Assembly (NCBI GenBank): GCA_024114885.1
Contig: CP099418.1
Coordinates: forward strand, 1,488,001 to 1,552,000
Origin: Septoria linicola
Taxonomy: Eukaryota; Ascomycota; Dothideomycetes; Mycosphaerellales; Mycosphaerellaceae
Direction: 5' to 3'
Length of the DNA stretch: 64,000 nt
Position numbers and translations under genes: made by a program. Numbering within the stretch: position 1 is the first letter of the stretch; every line of letters begins with the position of its first letter. This document shows, in pieces, positions 1 to 11,569 of this stretch. The notes under the pieces are model-generated. The model did no database searches. It was not told where the DNA came from and saw only the letters and a program-made list of their open reading frames with translations.

Positions 1-93
1 GTACCTGAAAGACCAGAAATAGATGTCGTCCCGAAGCCTTTGCAATCCACGCGACTTGCGAGAGCTACCGACGAGCTGCTTTCTGGCGACTAG
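1..93 (+). CDS. Possible 3' end of an upstream gene (partial)
   Basis: The frame starting at base 1 stays open for 30 codons and ends at TAG 91-93. The peptide is polar and protein-like (ends with the residues ATDELLSGD). The window edge cuts off everything upstream, so it could be the C-terminal tail of a gene on the + strand or chance. No family can be assigned from so short a piece. Confidence 0.3.
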   Translation, partial: VPERPEIDVVPKPLQSTRLARATDELLSGD

Positions 94-1556
94 TCTACTT
101 TGACTATTGAGAAGAGATCTGGGCCTTGCTCTATGCCAACTCTAATCATGATACAGGCACTTTCCCCCTTCTCCTCTGAGATCTCTGCGTCAGCCTGCCA
201 GGATCTTGTACCTCCCTGCCAATTACAACAAGACAAGACGCAATTCACGGCGCATTGCATACCACCATCATGCTCTGCAGCCCGCCGATCTCTGGCGACG
301 CTTGCACGCTTGTCAGGGCTGTGCCCACAATGCATGCGACTTGATTTTGGACTAGATGATGAGCAGCGTCGCAAAGAACGTTCCAGGCACAGTCCGATGG
401 ACAGGGCGGCTTTCAGTGAAAGTCGTACCTGGATATCATCAGCTTGCGCACTGAAGCTGAAACAGACATTCGAATTGACTTCGACGGCAGCTGCCAGACC
501 TGTCCGAGGCCACAGATCATACTCGCATGCCAGATCATGGCCTATGTGCGCTCAACGTGTGCTTGTGTGCGAACACTCTCGAGCAGTTTCGACGACGGGA
601 CTACCTCCGTCTGATGTGGCTCATTTCAGCGACGACAAGCTATGCGCTGCCGTCCTGCCGCCACTGAACGTCGTCCCGGACCGAACTTGTCTAGAGCTGT
701 TGACGCTATCGAGCTTGGCATACCGCAGCGGTGCTAGACTGCACGAAATGGGTCTTTCAGTTCACTGGCAAATTCTCCGAGTCGCAGCCAGCTGTTGCTC
801 ATCGTGTGCGCGTAAGGACTACACGAGAAGTCAGGGCACCCGAGCAACTACGGCGAATACCGACATTGCGCCCAGAATCTGCAGCGTTATGGCATCATCA
901 GACGTTTTGCCCGTTGGAGCGACTGTTGCAGATCGTTGCTGTAGGTGCATCAAAACGGACTTGCAGATATCCGGTCTCCGTCGGTCTTGAGTCCGCGAGT
1001 CCAAGCTCTGCAAACTCACTCGAAACTCACAAATCACAACTTCAAGCATCTTGCTTGTTGAACGCATGCGGACCTCGAATCATGTTTCCAGCGCCCAGTC
1101 CAGCAACGAGAGATTCGATTCCGGCTTCTACAGATCTATAAGGCCCATAGCCTTGCACCATATGAACATCGCAGCGCAGCCATTACTCATGGTGCTCTTC
1201 GCTATGAGTACATTAGCTCAAACAACATAATCTACTGGAAGATGCCGGTGGATGGGGTCTGTTCCTCGCGAGAGTTCGTAACCTGAAACAAAGACAGGAT
1301 GTTGACAATTCTTTGGATTGTATGACAGGATGACGGTAGTCCGCCCATCCATGCCTAGGCACAACCACGCAGGGCTGAAATTCAACTTGACTTTGACTTC
1401 TCCTGAGAATAGTAGCCCAAGCTCAAAGTCAATTACCTACTGACAGTGTAGCATGTATCAGATAAACAAACCCCTAGCGCCACTTCATCGCATGAACCTG
1501 CCATGGGCATATCGAGGCGAGCGACAAGCAAGCATGCAAGTCAAGCCTGAAACTCT
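94..1556. other. No supported gene; one long orphan ORF
   Basis: This stretch holds a 297-codon open frame at 100-990 (+). Its translation is rich in Cys, Ser and Arg, shows no domain, membrane segment or recognisable motif, and has none of the intron structure seen in the neighbouring genes. I treat it as a chance ORF. Nothing else is visible before the 3' end of the cysteine dioxygenase gene. Confidence 0.5.
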
Positions 1557-2585
1557 CTATTGCTCCATTTGTACGCCCAGCTCCGAATAGAAATGATTCA
1601 TCTTGTGCTTCTGGGACGATTTCTTGCCCGTGGCAACATCGTATGTGTGACAGCCCGTGTGAGCAGCATTTGGAGGCTTGCACTTGTCAGCTCTGGTTGA
1701 GACTTCGCGTGCTAGAATAGAGGCGGAATTTGCATGCTCGCAAGGACAACTTACGGTATACAGATGCAAGCTGACTGCGTAGTCCTTCGGATCCTCGCTG
1801 GGATTACCTACAGAGTGCAGACCAAGCCGATCACTCATGTACGTTACCTGATCCTTTCCGTAAATTGTCCTTCTCCTCACCGGCAGTTTCGACGCACTAC
1901 TTGTCGGCCCTTTGCAACTCCGACAGCATTCATGTTTGGTGTTCGTGCTCAGAGTACTACTGGGTATCATCGAAGCTGTAGGTGTGCTTGCCTGACATGG
2001 GAAACCATACAGTGTTTCCTCGAGCGAGCCTTTGAGCACCTTCATCACGCAGTGGGCGTCGGCATGGTCATGCACAGGAGATTGCTTGCCAGGAGTCCAG
2101 ACGAGTATCTGTCGCAAAGAACGATCAGCATGAAGAGTACTACTGCATAGAATTGTTGATGCCTGAGGCCAAACAAATGGCGTGCTCAGAGCTATGCCGT
2201 TTTGAATGGCAGCTTGGTACAAGGCGGCATGTTTGGCTCTGCTGAACAAGGTCTGCTCCTCACTCACCAAAAGGTTTGCTTTCCCATTTCCTCGGTCGAC
2301 CAGATTCCTTGTATACGCTCGATTCGCGTCGGAGAAGGCATATTTGGACCACTGCGCTTCATCGGAGTGATACTTTGTCATCGCCTGCACCAGATCTTCG
2401 ACATCGACCGATTCGCTGTCGATTCCATTGCTGGGGCCCAGGATGCGATTGATGTCGTTCACGAGATCATGGAAACAATCAAGAGTTGGGTGTTGAGGCT
2501 CTGGTGATCCTCTCGCGCTGTCATGAAGCGAAGCTGACTTCTCCGACCCCGCAATGCTGGAGGATCTTCGCGCCTTGGTAGCCAT
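1557..2585 (-). CDS. Cysteine dioxygenase
   Basis: Thiol dioxygenase of the cupin fold that oxidises L-cysteine to cysteine sulfinate in the cytosol, the first step of cysteine breakdown to taurine or sulfate. The family signature is clear: RNLVDRGNGKANLL, then LVWTPGKQSPVHDHADAHC (Fe-binding His residues and the Cys that forms the Cys-Tyr crosslink), KVLKGSLEETLY, a third His in SDRLGLH, and SLHLY with the partner Tyr. The open frame runs through introns. One is well supported: 2109-2267 (159 nt, GTGAGT...CAG), whose removal joins KANLL to LVWTPGK. A second lies after EETLYGFP, and a third begins with GTAAGT after SLHLYT and rejoins at PPNAAHTGCH. The mature protein is therefore shorter than the 342 codons of the open frame. 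It is divergent from the Rbg1 gene. Confidence 0.9.
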   Translation of the reverse strand: MATKARRSSSIAGSEKSASLHDSARGSPEPQHPTLDCFHDLVNDINRILGPSNGIDSESVDVEDLVQAMTKYHSDEAQWSKYAFSDANRAYTRNLVDRGNGKANLLVSEEQTLFSRAKHAALYQAAIQNGIALSTPFVWPQASTILCSSTLHADRSLRQILVWTPGKQSPVHDHADAHCVMKVLKGSLEETLYGFPCQASTPTASMIPSSTLSTNTKHECCRSCKGPTSSASKLPVRRRTIYGKDQVTYMSDRLGLHSVGNPSEDPKDYAVSLHLYTVSCPCEHANSASILAREVSTRADKCKPPNAAHTGCHTYDVATGKKSSQKHKMNHFYSELGVQMEQ

Positions 2586-3468
2586 ACTTGAAGACTATAT
2601 TGAACGATTTCAAGGCAGCAAAAAATCCCAAAGAAGAGATTGCAAGTGGCTAGGCGATACTGCGGCGAAAATATCTGATCGAGAAGGCGCGTTGTGGCGG
2701 GTGGGAAAGAGGATGGTACACGAAGTTCTTGCAAGCTGCTTGCCAGACTTGCAAGGCGCGAAGCAAAGGTCTATCGGACACGAATGCTTAGTGCTACCGT
2801 CTCAGCCGATGCATCTTTCCCTGGGCATAGGGAGTGCGCATGACAGTCGAGCTCACCCGTGCGTAGCCGATGATTGGCCTCACCGCACCCGTCAGAGCTT
2901 GATTGTCAAGCGCGACTCCTCCCCAGGCGATGGATGTGTTTGCGTGGACGCACCAAACTGCATCAATCTGTTCCGATGGGCCGACTGCTGCATATGCGGG
3001 CTGCGATGCTCCAGAGAAGACATGCCAGAATGCTACATGAGCATTGAGCAAAGAGCACCGTTGGCCGGACGCACATGAGAGCGACGTATGCCCCTGCTTC
3101 CATCGTGGTCATTTTTGGCGACCAGCCGGCCGGCGCCAGTAGACGTAGCTACACAGTACGACCAGGGCAGATAGCACCACATTTAGCTTTGTTGAGCCCA
3201 CCGATGACCAGTGTCGTTTCACGAAGTGAACATGTGTTTTGTCCAAGCGTAGTTTGGTATGTGTTGTGTTTTTGTGTGAATTGTGATTTTATGCAGTGAC
3301 GTACACAATTGCCCCACTTCTCGTTTTTGACAAGCAGCGTGCAACTCTGTCTGTCTGTCTCTCTTCTCCTCGCCAGCAGGAGCTTTGCGCCGCGCAATCT
3401 ACGACATCCAAGACCTCGAAGGCATACAAACGAATACGACACGACGCAACGACGACGATTAGCCCAGC
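2586..3468. promoter_or_regulatory. Divergent intergenic region (cysteine dioxygenase / Rbg1)
   Basis: About 880 bases separate the two divergent start codons, so both promoters must lie here. A pyrimidine-rich tract of CTGT/CTCT steps at about 3345-3375 sits roughly 100 bases before the Rbg1 ATG, as is common in fungal housekeeping promoters. An open frame at 2554-3078 (+) has no protein-like features. Confidence 0.5.
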
Positions 3469-4572
3469 ATGGCGACCACGATAGACAAGATCAAGGCCAT
3501 CGAGGATGAGATGGCCAAGACACAAAAGAACAAGGCCACCTCGTTCCATTTGGGCCAGCTGAAGGCAAAACTGGCAAAGCTGAAGAAGGAGCTGCTCACG
3601 CCGACAAGTAGCGGAGGCGGAGGAGGCGTCGGATTCGACGTTGCCAGAACTGGGGTCGCATCCGTGGGTTTCATAGGCTTTCCCTCGGTGGGCAAGTCGA
3701 CGTTGATGTCCAGGTTGACGGGACAGCACTCGGAGGCGGCAGCCTACGAATTCACAACGCTCACAACAGTTCCCGGTCAAGTAGTATACAATGGCGCCAA
3801 GATCCAGATTCTGGATCTTCCTGGTATCATTCAGGGAGCCAAAGACGGAAAGGGAAGAGGTCGTCAAGTCATCGCAGTCGCGAAAACTTGTCACTTGATC
3901 TTCATTGTCCTGGATGTCAATAAGCCGCTCACAGACAAGCGAGTCATCGAGAGCGAACTGGAGGGCTTCGGCATACGCATCAACAAGCAACCGCCGAATA
4001 TCAAGATTACGAAGAAGGACAAGGGCGGTATCTCGATTACGACCACCCAGACCCTAAACAACATTACCAATGAAGAAGTAAAGGCTGTATTGAACGAATA
4101 CAAAATGGCCAATTGCGATGTGGCTATCCGTTGCGACGCCACCGTGGACGACCTCATCGATGTGATTGAAGCAAAGAGCAGAGCATACATTCCAGTCATC
4201 TATGCTCTGAACAAAATCGACGCCATCTCGATTGAAGAGCTCGATCTACTTTACAGAATCCCGAATGCGTGCCCGATCTCTTCTGAGCATGGCTGGAACA
4301 TAGATGAGCTTCTCGAGCAGATGTGGGAGAAACTCAATCTGCGCCGGGTGTACACCAAGCCGAAAGGCAAAATGCCAGATTACACAGCGCCGGTCGTGTT
4401 ACGCAGCACAGCATGCACTGTCGAAGACTTTTGTAATGCCATTCACAAGACGATTGTGGACCAGTTCCGAATTGCCATTGTGTATGGTCGCAGCGTCAAA
4501 CATCAGCCACAACGCGTTGGTCTCAGCCATGAACTTGGTGACGAGGACATCATCACGATCGTCAAGAAGTGA
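3469..4572 (+). CDS. RBG1: Developmentally regulated GTP-binding protein (DRG1/Rbg1)
   Basis: Translation-associated GTPase of the OBG/DRG superfamily that binds ribosomes with its Tma46/DFRP partner and helps relieve stalled elongation in the cytosol. The 367-residue intronless product matches the family length. Residues 1-45 form the helical N-terminal region. The G motifs are G1 GFPSVGKS at 70-77, the TTLTT switch at 96-100, G3 DLPG at 116-119 and G4 NKID at 248-251. An S5D2L-like insert lies between G3 and G4, and residues from about 290 form the C-terminal TGS domain. The track of Gly residues at 49-53 separates the helical region from the G domain. The ATG at 3469 is the first in frame and fits the family N-terminus. 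The gene converges on the MFS pump gene. Confidence 0.96.
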   Translation: MATTIDKIKAIEDEMAKTQKNKATSFHLGQLKAKLAKLKKELLTPTSSGGGGGVGFDVARTGVASVGFIGFPSVGKSTLMSRLTGQHSEAAAYEFTTLTTVPGQVVYNGAKIQILDLPGIIQGAKDGKGRGRQVIAVAKTCHLIFIVLDVNKPLTDKRVIESELEGFGIRINKQPPNIKITKKDKGGISITTTQTLNNITNEEVKAVLNEYKMANCDVAIRCDATVDDLIDVIEAKSRAYIPVIYALNKIDAISIEELDLLYRIPNACPISSEHGWNIDELLEQMWEKLNLRRVYTKPKGKMPDYTAPVVLRSTACTVEDFCNAIHKTIVDQFRIAIVYGRSVKHQPQRVGLSHELGDEDIITIVKK

Positions 4573-4897
4573 TGAGCTGGTGCTATCACCATGCCCGCAG
4601 TGTGTCGCCGCATTTGCAACGTGCGATGGGCTTGAGTGGCGACGAACCCCAAGCGACCCGGCTTGGCATATGCCAAAAGGTCAGCGCCAGCGTCAGCAAT
4701 TGCCGTCGCAAATGCTTTTGATGAGAATTCAATCATGAGTTTATCGAGAGATCTGTCAAGCTCGATGTGGGACAAGCTGTTGCCACCTGTCTGAGGTTGT
4801 CCCATCTGCCAAACTCGTCTGGAAGATCTTGAGCTGCTGATCGGTCCACCCAGTGCAGAACCCACCAATGTGTGAAGTTCGAAGAACCACAACGTGG
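4573..4897. other. Convergent 3' intergenic region
   Basis: About 325 bases lie between the stop codons of the convergent Rbg1 and MFS pump genes. Short frames here do not resemble proteins; it presumably carries the two 3' UTRs. Confidence 0.5.
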
Positions 4898-7312
4898 TCA
4901 CATCTGGAGATACACCATAGAGTCAGCCACCGAAATTTGGATGTGAAGAGGTTGCGCACGGCGGCTGGATGCTAGCATAGCGAACGCACTTACCACAACC
5001 GCGACGTGGTCGTCCATATCTGGACATGTCATCAGCATCAGAGCAAAGAAGTTCCCACCTTCGATCGGCTTTACTTACACTTCGAGATGTCTCCAAGGAA
5101 GAAAGCTGCCACGATACTGATCACTCCGAATGCGATAGAGACTAGGTAGACGTAGACATATGACTCGGCATATGCAGTCTGACCAGCAAGAATGATTGCC
5201 TCCCATGCCCCGGGCACTCCAGCCACCCCAGGCAGATCTCTAATTTCTTCAATCAAAGAGGCTCCGGTTAACTCAATCACTTCGCTTATCAGCGCTTGAC
5301 TGGCGTTCAGCTCAGCAGCCATGTATCCGCCGATATCTAGAGGGAGTAGCACAAATTAGCTCAGCTGCCCTAGGCGTCCAGAAATGTGTTTCGAGTTGCT
5401 TTTTCGTAGACAGACTACTTACGTGAGACTGCTTTGACTGTAAACTTGCTGACAAAGACATTGTAATAAACGCAATAGCCAATGCTACCGCCGATCACAC
5501 GTATAGCAAGCGTCAGCGCGGCTACGGTCGCGATGAGATCGTCCGGGCATATGATCGTTGTTATGATACTCGCCGGTACCAGTATTCCGCCGATGCCAAG
5601 TCCAGCCACGAACAGGAGGCCCCATAGAGTGCTCAGGTTGTCGACTCGTGCGCAGGCAAGAGACCCGCATCCTGCGGTCTGGAGGGAATTAGCGTTCAAG
5701 CCGTATGATTGCTGTCTTGAGACGGCTTGTGTTTGTTCCAACTCACCATGAGGATGGTTGAAGCAATCATAAGTTCCCGATTATGCCCACGGAGCACAGA
5801 GAGGAGCCACAGGACGATCACTGCGCCTCCGAGAACGCCAAAGCTGACTGGAAGACCACGAATGCCGACACCAACTGGGTCATGTCCGTACACGTTAAAG
5901 GCTTGAGTGGGCCAGAACATCTGGATCGAGAAGAAATTGCTGCCACTGATGAAAGTGATGACAAGAGTCAACGTAAGGATTCTCGGGTCCTGTCGCAGGC
6001 GGCGAGGAAACATCGGGTAGGGGGCATAATAGCCCTCCCACACGAGAAAGCCGGCGATCATGAAAATACCAAGAATCAACGGCGCAAGGACATGAGCAGA
6101 ATCCTGCGGGATCAGCCAATTTGCAGAAGAGTGATGCATGCGCTTATACGTACCCACGAGTATTGATATCCGCCCCATTGCATTCCCATCATGAACAAGA
6201 GCATGCCACCAACCGAGAGAATGCCACCGATGTAGTCAATCTGCTGGAGAGTCTCACGCGTGGTCATGCCTTGGGAGTTGACTCGTGGTGGAGGATGGTA
6301 GAAGATGACCACCATGACCAGTCCAATGAAGGCCCACACGCCGCAGATCAGGCCTAGCCAGCGCCTGCCGATGTCAGAATCCTAAGACGCATAGCGCCTT
6401 GCACCTTCTCTTGTGTCAAGGTAGTTGATTGTACTCACCATGTGGAATGATAGGCGATTAGTTGTCCACTGAATCGGTGAGCCAGAGACAAAGCTCGGGA
6501 GGCGGGACATACTTACATCAGAACGCTGGGTAGAAAGGGGAGAATGGTGAAGATCAACACCGCCACGTACTTTCCGCGTTGCGCCGTGGGTGCCAGCTCA
6601 GAAGTCACGGCCAGGGCAGTCAATTCGTTGATTCCAGCTCCGACACCCGCAAATACCATGCCGCAGATGAAGTAGTTCATGTCGTGGACTGTCGAGCAGA
6701 TGATCATCGCAACGACGAGGAATGATGCTCCAACAATCGACACCCATCTTCTGCCGACCAGGTCGCTGAGAGATCCAACGAAAGGACAAACTGCTGCCAG
6801 AGAAAGCAAGTTGGCTAGGACGAACCACACCCAGCGGTCGACGCCACCTATGTCTCGATAGATGTAGGGCGGCACGGCGCCAAAGAGGTAGACGGGGATC
6901 TGGCTGCCTGTCCATACTGATGCAATGGACGCGGATTGTCAGTGTAGAAAGGTTGAGAGGACGGGTGAGGTGGCTTACGGAAGGCCATTGCTACGAGAGA
7001 CATCATTCGGGCAAAAGTCTAGCAAGTAGGGAGGCCCGTCAGCTTGTGCCAGTTGCTTATATGCTTGCCTAGGGTACGACTCGCCATTGGACCTTCATGG
7101 TGAAGACCTGCTTCATCGCCATGCGAATCAGTCTCGCAGTGTTCTTTCTCGCCAGCATAGTCGTTGGTATGAATCCTTTCAATATGTGTCGTCTCGGCCT
7201 TTTCTTCGATCCTGGCAATCCCTATATGTAGGTCAGATTGGCATGATCGATCCGCCATCAGGACGAACACACAGGACATTTCGCTGTTGTTGTTTGAGTC
7301 TTTGTCTGTCAT
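4898..7312 (-). CDS. MFS efflux pump, TRI12/siderophore-transporter family
   Basis: Fourteen-helix type major facilitator of the fungal trichothecene efflux pump (TRI12) family, predicted to export a small toxic compound or move siderophores across the plasma membrane. The exons join in frame. They give PPYIYRDIGGVDRWVWF, the MFS loop GSLSDLVGRRW, GAGINELTALAVTSELAP, WRWLGLICGVWAFIGL, the family hallmark WPTQAFNVYGHDPVGVGIRG, a GCGSLACARV helix and the C-terminal MDDHVAV. At least seven introns of about 50-120 bases are visible, for example after FLPSVL and after MAF. The last coding exon probably ends at TGA 4898-4900 after a short intron. The 5' end is uncertain: I used the ATG at 7312, which starts an acidic, His-rich tail, but the join between that tail and the first helix (TFARMMSLVAMAF) has no clean splice site. 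No biosynthetic genes surround it. Confidence 0.82.
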
Positions 7313-8202
7313 GTTTCGAATCGTGTTCTCTTCGTCGTCTAACCCTGAAATGAGCAATGCTTCAATCTACGAGATCAACAAAATCATCCATGATATATCG
7401 CAGATGCCCATGGGGAGCTCTCTCCATGCCCGAGGGAGGCGTCTGTTCTGGTGTAACGCGAACAATATCCACGCACTTCAGCCGGGCATAGACGTGGCGC
7501 GGAGAACCCTGCTAGAGCGCATATCCAGCTGTCTGGAGGTAGATCAAAGCATAGCCCATGCTGAATGCAAGTGTATTAGCTAATGTAGACTTATCGCGGA
7601 CGAAGAGGTGCTGGGAGGGTACTTCACAGTACGGAGCTTTTGCTTCTGCGTCAGCATAGTTGCTGGGAATGTACGATAGGAACTGTCGACAAATATACGC
7701 ATCCACTCACTCCTTGAAACTAGCCTGTGGAGAATATTCCCTCAAGCTCAACGCAAGCCGTCATAAATTGCTTGACAAGCTGCTTGCATACTCATCGCCG
7801 ACCCCGCAGAACATCTATCATCCAGATCGTCGTACATCCTTGCACTGACAAGTACTGCTCGAGTCGGCGAGCTCTAGTCGCAGCTCAGCACTCATTCGCG
7901 CTTCCATCACCTCACAGAAACAGCGCCACCTTTGTCAACAGAACATGGTGTGAGCACTCGTGTAATGGTCATAGTGTTTACTTATCTTGCTTGTACAAGA
8001 GCATCTTTTGATTCCAATCGAGTACTGAGAATACAATGGGTATCTTGAAGGACCAGAGCCTGGAAACGCCATTTCTCTGCCGGAACTGCAGATACTCTCC
8101 TCCCTGCCCCAAATTCGCATGCACAAAATTAACCGCCCTTCAACGCCAACGCTGAAATCATTCCGAGTATCAAGACGATAACCAACACCACGGTGCGCAC
8201 TA
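7313..8202. other. Intergenic region, no gene seen
   Basis: About 890 bases separate the start of the MFS pump from the 3' end of Med15, both on the minus strand. Only short, composition-random frames are present. It should contain the pump promoter and the Med15 3' UTR. Confidence 0.5.
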
Positions 8203-11200
8203 TCAGCTCTGCTTCTGTTGAGCGCCGAAAAAGTCGTAGTTCAAGAAATCCTGAACTGGGACATCCCACACATCTCCCACGGCTTTCCTCTTCTTCGGAC
8301 TTGCACCTTCGCTTTCCTTCATCTCAGTGTCGCTCTCGCTGTTCGCGTTGGCGCCGTCATTCATCATTTGCTTGATTTGCGTGTATATTGAAATCATGCT
8401 CTCCGCCACCAAGTTCTCGCCTGTCTCCCAGGCGTCCCAGGCATCATTCTCGACTCCAATCACGAAGCGCATGGTGTCGCTGTCTCTCACGTCAGAAGAA
8501 TGGCTGCTTTGAGATCCATCTGGTGTAAGCTCCGGTGAAGAATTGGTCAAGTCTGAATCATCGACCAGTCTCCAGGAGCTAAGATCCCCATCAACCGGTT
8601 CCCAGTTGGATCCCATGTTGGCCATTTCCTGGATACTCTCGAGTGTCATCTGATTGGCATCCATGCCAAAGATGTCGAGACCATTATTGTCGTATCCGGA
8701 AAGACCAAGGTCGAACACATCATCGACAGAAGAGTCAGCGCCTTCGTTACTCGGATCGATAGATTCGGCCTCGGCAAGCGGCACGTCCAGCTTCTTCGAC
8801 AGGGCTTCACGCATTGTGGGCTCCTTGTCCGCTTTCTTCTCCTTCTCGCTTGCAGCATCGGCTTCTGCCTGCTTCTTGGCAAGCTTCTGCTTGACAGCGG
8901 GAGAGATGATATTCTTCTTAATTTGGTCCATCTCCTGCTTGGTGAGCTCTTCTGGCTTGAGATCCTTGACAGTAAGACGTGGCTTGACTTGAGGTGGAAT
9001 GACTTTTGCCGCGGGCGCATCTGGCTTTTGTAGCGCAGATCCTTGACCATCAAGCTCAAGCGCCGTAGTAGCATTTTCCAAGAAAAAGTCGAGCGGGTTC
9101 TGCACAGGTTGATGCTGCGTCTTGTCGTGCTCGTTCAATTGAGCTTCGGTGTCAAAGCCTTGGAGAGAGTGCTCACAAGAAGTATCCTTGCATCGGAACT
9201 TCCTCGATTCCGCTTCGCGCTCCGCACGCTCGGCCTCTGCCCTGAGCTGTTGCTGAGTTCGCCTGACCTGTTCTGGGCTCTGCTGTCCTTTGATGTTGGC
9301 AAGAGCTGGACTAGCTCCTGCAGTAGCTGGCGTTCCCGTCTGCGCAGCAGGCGTAGACACTTGGCTGCCAGCCTGATTTGGCTTGCGCTTCTTTTGTGGC
9401 GGGAATTTTAGCTTGTCCTGAGTCAGACCAGGCTGATCCTGTGCGTACATTGGCAGGCCGGGACTCTGGGCTGACCAGTCGAACTTCTTGTCGTCCGTTG
9501 GTGCTGGTGGTGCTCTCATGTTCGAGCTCTTGCGCGAGTGGCCTGGTTGCGATGATGCCGTTGCCATTGGTGGAGCCTGAGACTGCTGCTCTTTCGCGCT
9601 AGCGCTCTTCTGCGCCTGAATGCGCAATTGGGTGCTCTTGAACTCGTTCATGTAAGCTGCAACAGATTTCTCCATGTCCTGTAGTTGCTGCTGAGTCACT
9701 GAATAGAAGTCTCTCATGGTTCCATGCTCATCCTTGGAATTCTGCTGAAGGATCAACTTCGTTCGAATAAGGTCTCGCAATTGCTGCTCCATGCCCCATG
9801 TCATTGCTGTTGGGAAGGTCTGTGACATCTGTAGCACCGGCCTCCACAGCCTTTGCAGCGATGCCCGAACTCGCTCCTGGCCCTGCGCATCGTAGTTGAC
9901 TGGCGGTCCTTTAGGCGACGAATTCTGGATCTCTTTCATCATGCTGGACAATTTCTGTGCAAGATCGCCTTGAGCGCCCGTTAGTCCAGGGCCGGCATTG
10001 CCAACACCCCCTTGAGCCTTGCGTAGGGCCTCCATTTGTGCTTGTCGCTTCTGCATCCAAGCAGCCTTTTGTTCCGGTGTCATCTGTGCGAGCTGTTCTT
10101 GTGTTGGACCTCTTTGTTGAGACTGTGAAGCTTGCATCGATGGGGCCTGAGGTGCCTGCTGCTGCATAGCTGGGTTTGCAATCTCTACGACATCGTCATT
10201 CGCGGGTTGCGGCGCCTTCTGGCTGGCATTGATGCCAGTCTGAGGCGTGCGCTGATGTGCTTGATTAGCGCTGGACATGTTGACGGGGGCTTGTCGGGGG
10301 ATCTGAGGAGTCTGGCTCGGTGGCCTCTGTCCTTGCTGTTGAGCTCGCTGCGTACTCCTCCATCTCTCGATGCGCTGGTTGGCGAGGATCTGTCTGATCT
10401 GATCATCGTTCATCCCCTGCGCTCTGGCGCCTATAGCGCTCCGGAACCTCTGTATGTCATCTGGCGAGATCATGCGAAGTACCTGAGCATGCATCTGTGG
10501 AGGGATCGGCTGTTGTTGCGCATCACCAGCAGCGGGACCATTTGGTGTCGGCATCTGCATCATCGGCGCAGGAGGCACCATTTGCGCAGGAGGCGCCTGT
10601 GAGCCACCCGTGGACACTTGCTGCTGCATGTTGGCAGCCTGAGACTGCTGGCCATTCTGCGATTGATCCTGCGATCGTCGTTGCTGGGCAATGTATGCCT
10701 GTAGAGCACTGTTGACTTCCTGAGGATTGGCAGTGTACCACTGATGTTGCATCTGCTGAACTCGTTCCAAGGTTTGCTGAGGAACGACAGAGCCATTCTG
10801 CATGACGTGCTGCTTCAACTCCTGCCACTTTTGCACTTGCGGTGGTACAGAGATATTGAGCATCGTGAGAACCTGTCGTGGGTACGGTTTGGAGTCCATG
10901 ATCTGTTGTCTGATTCGCAGAAGTTGTTGCTGCTGAGCATTTCTCAGCATGGCAGCCTGGTTGTTCATTTGCATATTTTGTTGGCTGGGTGGCGGCTGAG
11001 CATTAAAGCCTGGCACAGCATTGCTCATCTGCTGCTGGAGCATGTTCTGATTTGGCTGGACGTTCTGTTGCTGCATGCCCGGCATGCCAGCTTGATTCAT
11101 CTGGTTGGGTTGGTTGACGCTGTTCTGTTGCCGCTGGGCACTCATCTTCATCAACATTGCCTGCATGTCACCCGGTGGCATTCGCGCTAGTTTCTCCCGG

Positions 11201-11510
11201 AACTCTGGAGGGACGCGCTGAAGCATTTGCTGTAACTGTTGTGGATGCATCTGTGGACCTTGCTGGCCTTGCTGGTGATTGTTCTGGTTCAGCATTGACT
11301 GATGGTGCTGCAGAAGCTGGTTCGTTCCGTTGGCTGGAGTCTGTGCCATCGGCTGCTGTCGATTCGTCTGTGGCGTGCCGGGCGTGGCTTGACCCGGGGG
11401 TACCATAGGTCTATTCAGCATAGACATTGCTGGACTGGGAACCTGGCCGCCAACGCCAGCGGCAAAAGAATTCGGCGCATGTAGCCCTCCTGGCTGTCCA
11501 GTGAGCTGGT

Positions 11511-11569
<59 letters not shown>

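Noticed and set aside
100..990. 297-codon plus-strand ORF as a gene
   Set aside because: Translation is Cys/Ser/Arg-rich with no domain or family resemblance, and length alone is weak evidence in GC-moderate fungal DNA.
1070..1135. Possible tRNA B-box-like GATTCGATTCC near 1110
   Set aside because: No matching A box or cloverleaf could be drawn around it.
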